This document shows, piece after piece, positions 58,376-64,000 of a stretch of DNA of 64,000 nt (position 1 is its first letter; each line of letters starts with the position of its first letter). The stretch is taken from contig CAVSID010000008.1 of assembly GCA_963727915.1 (NCBI GenBank), positions 62,001-126,000 of the forward strand. The letters run 5' to 3'. Source of the DNA: CAWAND01 sp963727915 (GTDB lineage Bacteria; Chloroflexota; Anaerolineae; Anaerolineales; E44-bin32). The notes under the pieces were generated by a model. It saw only the letters and a list, made by a program, of their open reading frames with translations. It was not told the origin of the DNA and made no database searches. Made by a program: the position numbers and the translations under genes.

Positions 58376-58530
58376 GCCTAACGCCCTCGAGCTTCGCGAA
58401 GCACCCTGAGCGCAGCCGAAGGGCATCGGCCGGGGCCGCTCATCGGCCTGCCCCAGGCCATCCTGGGCGTACAACAATCACGCCAAACTCACGCTGGTCC
58501 CCACCGATCCGGCGTGGAGCTCGACGAGGC
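58376..58530 (-). repeat. attC-like site, one arm degenerate
   Basis: On the minus strand the site ends with GGGCGTTAGGC (GCCTAAC at 58376-58382). Its other arm, GCCTCGTCGAGCTCC, no longer contains AAC. The core TTTGGCGTGATTGTTGTACG is present. The L-arm carries a 30-bp insert (58395-58424) containing the palindrome CCCTGAGCGCAGCCGAAGGG, at the same point where two other sites carry a different hairpin. Confidence 0.5.
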
Positions 58531-58551
58531 TTCAGGCACGCAGGCTGGGTG

Positions 58552-58803
58552 CTATGGGCCAATCAGGCGGCCAAGCAGGATCTGGACAAGCCAGACGGCC
58601 ACAGGCAGCAGGATCGCCGCCAGGAGACCCCGAAATGTGCCCGGTTCCCAAGGCCAGGTGGGGGTGCGTGCCAAGGCGGTCTTTTCAATCTCCAGGCTGG
58701 AGAGCGCCTTGTTGAGCTGGTCCATGGCGTCGAGCTCGCCCTTGTCGATCTGGTGGTGGAGCTGCACGGTAGAGGCCTCAAACCGCACGGCCACCTCGGA
58801 CAT
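58552..58803 (-). CDS. Small tail-anchored protein, possible cassette gene
   Basis: An 83-residue protein. The N-terminal half is a helix that could form a coiled coil (STVQLHHQIDKGELDAMDQL, NKALSSLEIEKTALA), and the C-terminus is a single membrane segment (GLLAAILLPVAVWLVQILLG). Such a layout, a cytoplasmic helix followed by a tail anchor, is seen in many small proteins of unknown function. It lies just upstream of the attC-like site at 58376, so it may be the oldest visible cassette on the right. Not recognised. Confidence 0.5.
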   Translation of the reverse strand: MSEVAVRFEASTVQLHHQIDKGELDAMDQLNKALSSLEIEKTALARTPTWPWEPGTFRGLLAAILLPVAVWLVQILLGRLIGP

Positions 58804-58809
58804 GTGACG

Positions 58810-58926
58810 CTATTTCTCAGCGACCAAGCGACGATGCGCACCCCAGAGGGGCAGGGAAAAAGTGGCCACGGCGACACCCGAGATGATCACGCCGAAGCCG
58901 ATCTCCGCCGAGGCGACCTCGCCCAT
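58810..58926 (-). CDS. Possible very small membrane protein
   Basis: A 38-codon frame from ATG 58926 to TAG 58810, eight bases before the start of the next small gene. The product would be almost entirely one membrane helix (IGFGVIISGVAVATFSLPLW) with a basic end. No good ribosome-binding site is seen. Tight spacing with the downstream gene is the main support. Confidence 0.5.
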   Translation of the reverse strand: MGEVASAEIGFGVIISGVAVATFSLPLWGAHRRLVAEK

Positions 58927-58968
58927 GGCCGAGAGGGCAACACCTTGCGCAACCAGACTGATCTCGAC

Positions 58969-61200
58969 TTAGTAGTGGCATGTTCCTCCGGGTTGGTCGT
59001 TAGGCGTGCACGGTCGGTGGACACAGACCATATCGTTCGGATCTTTGGTGGTGGTGTCGTACACGCGGCAACCGGTCTGGAGGCCGCCCCCGTTCTCCGG
59101 CTCGGGGCTGGGTGTTGCGGTCGGCTCGGGCGGGATGATGCCGGGCTGGAGCGTCGTCGGATCGAAGGCGGGCGGGATGGCGAGCAGGGTCGTGTCCACC
59201 CAGCAGGGTCCCACCTTGCCATCCAGGCTTTGAATCTCCAGCCAGGAGGCATCATCATTTCGGTGGAGCAGCTGCACTGTCTGGCCTTGGGTCAGGTAGG
59301 CAATCGGCGGATATATCGGCCGTGGACCGAAACGGCAGGTTGTTGGACCCAACGGAATCCCTTCGGGAAGCCGGCCGCTGGTGGGTGAAACTTCCTCGGC
59401 TTCGTACGCCCCAGCATCGCAGGCATCGCCGTAAGGCCTGGGAAAGCCCCGTTGGTCGGTGGGCTCGCACTTGTCATCTAGCGCCACGTCGATCGCCGGG
59501 CTAGACGGATCCAGGGCGTGCGTGTCGGTCGGACCTCCATAGTTAGCCAAAGGCTGGAGCATGACATCGGGCACGATGATGTCGCCCAGGGGGACCAGCG
59601 GTGCACAAGAGTCATCGTCAAACACATTCCCGCCCGAGGATACGACCTCGTGCCCGCGTCCGCACCCATCCAACCCGTTGCCGGCTACGATCGAGTTGGC
59701 CAGGTTGACTCCGCCCCCCCCAAGCCCCTGAATGCCGTAGTGGCTGTTGTCGGCTATGGTGACATGGAAGGCATTCAGGGCGGTCGTACCCAAGGTCACC
59801 AGGGCAGCGCCGGTTTCTCCCAGTGAGACATTCCCGCTGATGGTCACATTGTGTAGCGTGAGTGATCCGTTGTTGAAGATACCCGATCCATCGGTGGCCA
59901 CAAGGTCGAAAGTGCTGCCTTGGTTCTCGGCTATGGTGGAACGGTCCACCGACATTGTCCCCTCGTTGTAGATCCCGCCTCCTTCCCCGTTGTACCCCGG
60001 CAACACGCGGATGAGATTGCCGCGCAGGGTCGAGTCGGTAAGATGCGCTTCTCCCAGGTTGAACATCCCGACGCCCGATACCGCCTGGTTGGTATTCATG
60101 TTGTCGTTGGTCATGTTGAGCACCGAGCCGCTGCCATTCCAGATGCCACCGCCACTGAGAAGGGCCATATTCCCTTGAAGGGTGACATTAGTAAGTGTCC
60201 CGCTAGCTGGGGAGGATGGTACCCCCGCCGCCGAGTAGAGCCCCGCACCCAGCGGAGCTGTGTTGTCCAACACCTCGGCTCCGGTCAGGGTGAGGTCATG
60301 GAAGTTGGCCAAGCCTCCGCCACCGATTCGGGCCGTGTTGTTGCTGATCTGCCCACCCGACATCTGGAAAGATCCACCATTGAACACGCCACCTCCGAAA
60401 CCTTGGGTGGTGTTGTCTTGCAACTCTCCGTCGAAGACGACATCGCCTCGGTTGTAGACCCCGCCGCCGGAGTAGCCGTTCAACGTCTGGTTGTCATGGA
60501 TCATCGTGCTTTCAGCATTGAAGCTGGAACCCACCTGGACGAAGATACCGCCGCCCTCACCATAGGCATGATTGTGGGAAATTTCGACATTTGAGGTGCT
60601 CAGGCTGCCGGAGTCGTGGATGGCGCCGCCCGATCCCGGAGAGGACAAACCCCCGCCGGCCCAGTTGTTGTGCATGACGACATCTGCCAAGTTCAGCCCG
60701 GCGCCGGCGTCGATCAAGATCCCGCCGCCGGATGGTGTACCCTGGCCATTGCGGATCATCACCCCGTCGATTTCGACCGGGGAGGTCGACCCAACTCCGG
60801 TGAGGATTTCGAAAACCCGATCGCTGTGGTTACCATCGATGATCACCTCTCCCCCCGTCGCCTCGATGGTCACATCGTCGCTGATGTCGAGGTCTCCGAA
60901 CGCCTCGTCATCTGCCCCGGTGCCTGTCAGCGTTAGGAGGTATGTCCCATCCGGCACCTGGATCGTCTGCCGATTGGGGCAATCGTTGGCCGTTACCACC
61001 GCTTCTCTCAGGGAGCAGTCATCGGGAAGACACGCTCCATCGTCTTTGTCGATGGTCGTGGTGACGACCAGTGGCACTTCGCAGATGTGGCTGAAGGCTC
61101 TAGCGAAGACATCCAGCAGGCCACAGGACTGCAGGTTGGCGGACAGGAGTACCACTAAAAGGCTCAAAGCTGCCAGTCGAACAACCTTCTCCCTTGCCAT
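58969..61200 (-). CDS. Right-handed beta-helix lipoprotein with CSLREA motif
   Basis: A 743-residue lipoprotein (signal ending LLSANLQSC). It opens with PDDCSLREAVVTANDCPNRQ, the CSLREA motif that precedes parallel beta-helix repeats in many surface proteins. The next 550 residues are repeats of the type GGGIFVQ, GGGVYNRG, GGGLANF and GSGIFNNG, forming a pectate-lyase-like solenoid. The end of the solenoid has the choice-of-anchor type segment SSPAIDVALDDKCEPTDQRG. A C-terminal SH3-like region with WLEIQSLDGKVGPCWVD and a Cys-rich end follows. A surface adhesin or glycan-binding role is plausible; no catalytic residues identified. ATG 61200 follows GGAGAGGGG. Confidence 0.5.
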   Translation of the reverse strand: MAREKVVRLAALSLLVVLLSANLQSCGLLDVFARAFSHICEVPLVVTTTIDKDDGACLPDDCSLREAVVTANDCPNRQTIQVPDGTYLLTLTGTGADDEAFGDLDISDDVTIEATGGEVIIDGNHSDRVFEILTGVGSTSPVEIDGVMIRNGQGTPSGGGILIDAGAGLNLADVVMHNNWAGGGLSSPGSGGAIHDSGSLSTSNVEISHNHAYGEGGGIFVQVGSSFNAESTMIHDNQTLNGYSGGGVYNRGDVVFDGELQDNTTQGFGGGVFNGGSFQMSGGQISNNTARIGGGGLANFHDLTLTGAEVLDNTAPLGAGLYSAAGVPSSPASGTLTNVTLQGNMALLSGGGIWNGSGSVLNMTNDNMNTNQAVSGVGMFNLGEAHLTDSTLRGNLIRVLPGYNGEGGGIYNEGTMSVDRSTIAENQGSTFDLVATDGSGIFNNGSLTLHNVTISGNVSLGETGAALVTLGTTALNAFHVTIADNSHYGIQGLGGGGVNLANSIVAGNGLDGCGRGHEVVSSGGNVFDDDSCAPLVPLGDIIVPDVMLQPLANYGGPTDTHALDPSSPAIDVALDDKCEPTDQRGFPRPYGDACDAGAYEAEEVSPTSGRLPEGIPLGPTTCRFGPRPIYPPIAYLTQGQTVQLLHRNDDASWLEIQSLDGKVGPCWVDTTLLAIPPAFDPTTLQPGIIPPEPTATPSPEPENGGGLQTGCRVYDTTTKDPNDMVCVHRPCTPNDQPGGTCHY

Positions 61201-61547
61201 GGTCCTTTCCCCTCTCCTTGGTCCTTACTCCAACCCACCTTCGATGTAGGCGCTGCTGTCAAGCCCCAATCTATCAAGTAACTGCCAACTCCGCAACAGG
61301 CTACGGTTCATCCTTGCTGGCAGCTTCTCTCGGCGGCGGGCACAGTGTGCCTCGAACTACCTTCTATCCGTGCCGGCCCTCGTTTGGCCGGTCACCCAAT
61401 CCTTTGTTCGCTCGTCCGCGATGCTAGAAGCTCTGGTGAGCGCCCAATCCCTCGACAACCCCTCAAGATCGACGGCCAGCCGAACCTTAGATGCACTCAA
61501 TCCTCCCTAACTCAGTCCCTGGACTTTGCGCCGAATCCGGGGCCCCC
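61201..61547. other. Intergenic region
   Basis: About 350 bp between the beta-helix gene start and the truncated dioxygenase copy. I see no gene or clear regulatory element. Confidence 0.5.
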
Positions 61548-61645
61548 ATGACCCTCCCCCAACCGGCGGCCCTCCCGGCACGCCAAATCGGCCCAGGCCC
61601 CTCGTGGGTTACGTCCAGTTCAAGGCAGTCGATCAGCTGGCGCTT
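61548..61645 (+). pseudogene. Truncated copy of the catechol dioxygenase-like gene
   Basis: From ATG 61548 the sequence follows the 5' end of the gene at 62802: both begin ATGACCCTCCCCCAACCGG, and the later GGGTTACGTCCAGTTCAAGG corresponds to GGCTACATCCAGCTCAAGG. The reading frame breaks between these points, and similarity stops where the convergent membrane protein gene ends (61633). It looks like a 5' fragment left by a duplication or rearrangement. Confidence 0.5.
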
Positions 61646-62544
61646 GCGGTTTGACCTGACGCCGGCTGAGGCGCGCTGAACAGCCAGCCGATCAAGGCAC
61701 CATAAATGAAGTTCGAGCTTGACGTCTCAAGAAAGTGCGCCAGCCGCACCGGGGCCGGCATGTACGGGTTGGGGATCAGGAGCTGGCTCGTCAACAGTAG
61801 GCCCAGCGCCAGGCCGACGGCCAGGGCCGTCTCCCACGGTCTGCCCTTCATCATCCGGACCACGGGGAGCGCCAGTCCGATCCACAGCCAGCTCCGCAGC
61901 ACCTGGAAGGGAAAGATCCAGGGGTTGCCCTGCACCACGCCCGCCATGTGCTGAAAGAACGGCTCGATGGCCGTCGTTCCGGCATACAGCTGTCGGACGT
62001 CGGGCGACTGCCAGGCGACGTAGTAGCCGAACAGGAAGTAAAGACAAAGGTAGATCACCGGCAACAGGGCCAGCCGCCCGACCCAGCTTCGCCATGGCAT
62101 CGCCAGGCGGGTGTTGGGGCCCGCCTGCTCCCCATGCGACCGCATCTTGCCCAATATGAGCACCGCCAGGGGCGCAAAGATCAGGGCCCGCAGGGCGCCG
62201 GACAGGATGATGGTCCTCATCACATCCGAAGGGATGCTGAAGGCGCTGCCGAAAAACAGGGTTTCGATTTGCGACATGAAGGTTTCAATTCCGAATTCCA
62301 GCAGGACCACCACCCCGATCAGTTTGAGTCCATGCCAACGAGAGCGCACGATCGGATAGGCCAGGACCAGGGCATTGACCAGGCTGACTCCAAGCGCCGC
62401 CATTGCCTGCCGGCTGGCTTCCTCGGGCGCCTGGCTGGCCCCGCCGGCGCTGAAGATGGCTCCCGCCACAGCAAAGCTAACAAACATCGCTGCCACCAGC
62501 AGGGCCGCTTTGAACAGCCCGACGACCAGGCTCTTGAGAGTCAT
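61633..62544 (-). CDS. Multi-pass membrane protein of unknown function
   Basis: A 303-residue protein with about eight membrane segments, for example LFKAALLVAAMFVSFAVAGA, LVNALVLAYPIVRSRWHGL, WVGRLALLPVIYLCLYFLFG and VRMMKGRPWETALAVGLALG. A conserved-looking GYYVAWQSPDVRQLY loop lies between helices. I recognise no family; loosely similar small membrane proteins are annotated only as hypothetical. ATG 62544 is in a normal position. It lies between the truncated dioxygenase fragment and the intact copy, so it may have been part of the rearrangement that created the fragment. Confidence 0.5.
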   Translation of the reverse strand: MTLKSLVVGLFKAALLVAAMFVSFAVAGAIFSAGGASQAPEEASRQAMAALGVSLVNALVLAYPIVRSRWHGLKLIGVVVLLEFGIETFMSQIETLFFGSAFSIPSDVMRTIILSGALRALIFAPLAVLILGKMRSHGEQAGPNTRLAMPWRSWVGRLALLPVIYLCLYFLFGYYVAWQSPDVRQLYAGTTAIEPFFQHMAGVVQGNPWIFPFQVLRSWLWIGLALPVVRMMKGRPWETALAVGLALGLLLTSQLLIPNPYMPAPVRLAHFLETSSSNFIYGALIGWLFSAPQPASGQTASAS

Positions 62545-62801
62545 CGTGTGTGTCTCCTTGGGATAGGCATTGTGCAGACTTCGGCCGTCCGACTTCCAAA
62601 TCTACCACCAACTACTGCCGGCGACAGCCGGCGAACGTCAGCGGGGGGGGCAAACCTGCGCGCATGGACTCCACTTTGCCCAAGGATCAAGGGCCGGACA
62701 ATGCAATGGCGCGGGCCGTCCCCTGCAGGAGACTTCCGGTGAACTATTCCGCCTCAGCCTTGATACAATCCACGCACAATGAAACCATCACGAGGCCTCC
62801 C

Positions 62802-63737
62802 ATGACCCTCCCCCAACCGGTCGCCATCTCGGACCACCGCATCGATCCTCGGACCCTGCCGGGCTACATCCAGCTCAAGGTGGCCGACCTGGAGAGCCAG
62901 CTGGCTTTCTACCAGCAGGTCCTCGGGCTTGAAGTGAACTGGCGCGAAGGAAACAGCGCTGGGCTGGGCGTCGACGGGCGCGATCTGCTGCGCCTGACCC
63001 AGATCCCGGACGGCAAGCGCTACCGCGGCGTGACCGGGATCTACCACTTCGCCATTCTGTTTCCGGGCCGGGCCGAGCTGGCGCGGGCCGTGGCGCGCCT
63101 GGCCGCCGCCCAGTGGCCCAATTCGCCCACCGACCACGTGATGACCAAGACCACTTACCTCGACGACCCCGAGGGCAACACGATCGAGCTGTACTGCGAG
63201 TCGCCCGAGGACGGGGTGTTCATGCTGGACCCGGACGGGTCGCTGGTCGCACGCCACGCCGACGGCCGCCCCAGCAACGGCCGCGAGCCGCTCGACCTGG
63301 ACGATCTGTTCAGCCACCTGCCCCAGGGCGAGCCCGTCGACGGTCCGCTTCCGCCCGAGACGCGCATGGGCCACTTCCATCTCTACGTGGCCGACCTGGA
63401 GGCCACGCGCCGCTTCTACCACGACCTGCTCGGCTTCGACGACATGGGCCTGGCCCCCGACGCCCGCATGGGGATGGTGTCGGCCGGCGGCTACCACCAT
63501 CACATCGGCTACAACACCTGGCAGGGCCAGGGCGCCCTGCCGCCCCCGCCCGACGCCGTCGGGCTGGACCACATCGCCTTCTATCTTCCTGACACAGGGG
63601 AAATGGATCGGATTGAGGCGATGCTGCAGGAAGAAGGCACGGCCTTCGAGCGCCGCCCGGACGGGCTGTGGTTGTCCGATCCCTCCCAGAACCGCCTGCG
63701 CCTGACCACGGCCGAACTGGCGTCCGGGGACGGTTGA
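62802..63737 (+). CDS. Catechol 2,3-dioxygenase-like VOC protein
   Basis: A 311-residue two-domain VOC protein of the CatE-like extradiol dioxygenase group. Domain 1 reads GYIQLKVADLESQLAFYQQV and ends with the Glu-containing DDPEGNTIELYCESP; domain 2 starts MGHFHLYVADLEATRRFYHD and has GGYHHHIGYNTWQG and LDHIAFYLPDTGEMDRIEAM. Metal ligands are expected to be the His of HFHL, a His of YHHHIGYN and an acidic residue near the end, where DPSQNRLRL has Asn at a usual position, so activity is not certain. ATG 62802 follows GAGG; a TACAAT -10-like hexamer lies at 62764. Confidence 0.5.
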   Translation: MTLPQPVAISDHRIDPRTLPGYIQLKVADLESQLAFYQQVLGLEVNWREGNSAGLGVDGRDLLRLTQIPDGKRYRGVTGIYHFAILFPGRAELARAVARLAAAQWPNSPTDHVMTKTTYLDDPEGNTIELYCESPEDGVFMLDPDGSLVARHADGRPSNGREPLDLDDLFSHLPQGEPVDGPLPPETRMGHFHLYVADLEATRRFYHDLLGFDDMGLAPDARMGMVSAGGYHHHIGYNTWQGQGALPPPPDAVGLDHIAFYLPDTGEMDRIEAMLQEEGTAFERRPDGLWLSDPSQNRLRLTTAELASGDG

Positions 63738-63834
63738 CCCTTCGGCTCCAGGTGCCGGGCCATCCGATCCGGTTAATGATGTCCTGACGGGTCGGAAAAC
63801 CCGCCGCGTCAAGCCGATAAGAAGAAGACAAAGG

Positions 63835-63858
63835 GCGCCCTCTGGTCAACGAGGGCGC
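63835..63858 (+). terminator. Hairpin terminator after the dioxygenase gene
   Basis: A perfect 8-bp stem, GCGCCCTC / GAGGGCGC, with an 8-base loop, about 100 bp after the stop codon, followed by TCGGTTTG. The U-tract is short. Confidence 0.5.
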
Positions 63859-63864
63859 TCGGTT

Positions 63865-63880
63865 TGTGAAGGCTGTCACA
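63865..63880. promoter_or_regulatory. CRP/Rex-type palindrome, exact TGTGA-N6-TCACA
   Basis: An exact TGTGA-AGGCTG-TCACA, directly after the terminator. No gene start is visible in the remaining 120 bp, so it probably belongs to a gene beyond the window. Confidence 0.5.
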
Positions 63881-64000
63881 AAGCGGGCGAAGAGCCGCCC
63901 GTCGATCGCCCCTCGGGGATTATGCCCCCACCCGGCTCCAGCGAGTTGTTTGACGCCGATTTCACGCTGGTTGGGTCTTGAAAACCTTACATCCCAACGT

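Noticed and set aside
53000..58470. Sigma-54 promoter reading of the TGGCRTG...TGTATGCT core
   Set aside because: The -24 half fits but the -12 half has TTGTA instead of TTGC, and no sigma-54 activator gene is seen. Kept only as an alternative.
62754..63812. 352-residue minus-strand frame opposite the dioxygenase
   Set aside because: Antisense shadow in GC-rich coding DNA; the plus strand has clear VOC motifs.
58804..64000. Search for an integron integrase or other tyrosine recombinase to the right of the array
   Set aside because: No frame shows the R...HxxR...Y pattern; remaining genes are a beta-helix protein, membrane proteins and a dioxygenase. If an integrase exists it lies outside the window.
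1..64000. CRISPR arrays, toxin-antitoxin pairs and known defence operons
   Set aside because: No spaced direct repeats of CRISPR type, and the AbrB-like gene at 24287 has no toxin partner. The NYN gene alone is not enough to call a defence system.

Overview
The window reads as a high-GC bacterial chromosome segment, most probably from an uncultured member of the Chloroflexota (Anaerolineae-like). This is inferred from content, not from a marker gene. The pointers are many lipoproteins with Pro/Thr-rich linkers followed by Asp-box or SH3-like domains, a secreted dehydrogenase carrying a YLPLI segment, a cyclase-ATPase-TPR fusion, a solitary CpaF ATPase and polytopic GT39-like glycosyltransferases. 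No rRNA, tRNA, CRISPR array, prophage or replication origin was seen.

Layout. 0-3 kb: an Asp-box lipoprotein and a plus-strand NifX-like / TlpA-like / OsmC-like group. 3-8.4 kb: CpaF with a small partner, two membrane proteins, and an ArsR operon with two SRPBCC proteins and a PhnB-like VOC protein behind a near-consensus promoter. 8.6-17.4 kb: two paralogous glycosyltransferases around a plant-type LRR lipoprotein, an aromatic amino acid hydroxylase with an attenuator-like leader, a PAS-GAF-HD-GYP sensor and a cupin. 17.5-32 kb: PQQ-type sugar dehydrogenase, a beta-hydroxyacid dehydrogenase-like enzyme, an amidase, a decayed REP-associated transposase, GNAT, secreted proteins and a haem-binding protein. 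32-46 kb: the cyclase-ATPase-TPR protein, small membrane proteins, lipoproteins, methyltransferases, a luciferase-like oxidoreductase, an AraC-DinB fusion and small enzymes. 47-51 kb: a large AAA/TPR ATPase and a lipoprotein. 52.5-58.8 kb: a run of small minus-strand genes of lower GC, separated by 100-155 bp imperfect palindromes with the hallmarks of integron attC sites. One site is split by an IS110-family element. 59-64 kb: a beta-helix lipoprotein, a membrane protein and a catechol-dioxygenase-like gene with a truncated second copy.

The most interesting structure is the 52.5-58.8 kb block, read here as an integron gene-cassette array without a visible integrase. It holds genes for a DUF4287 protein, two unknown membrane proteins, a NYN nuclease-like protein, a TolB-like propeller and a small membrane protein. 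Each gene starts shortly after one attC-like site and ends near the next. A core inside these sites recurs upstream of other minus-strand genes.

A second, independent signal is a dispersed palindrome, TGTGA-N6-TCACA, found at eleven intergenic places. It fits a CRP-type or Rex-type operator.

At least fifteen genes contain a reading-frame break, often at a short homopolymer, and the two frames rejoin into one recognisable family. This points to residual indel errors in the assembly, though real decay cannot be excluded, so several genes below are given as one span across the break.
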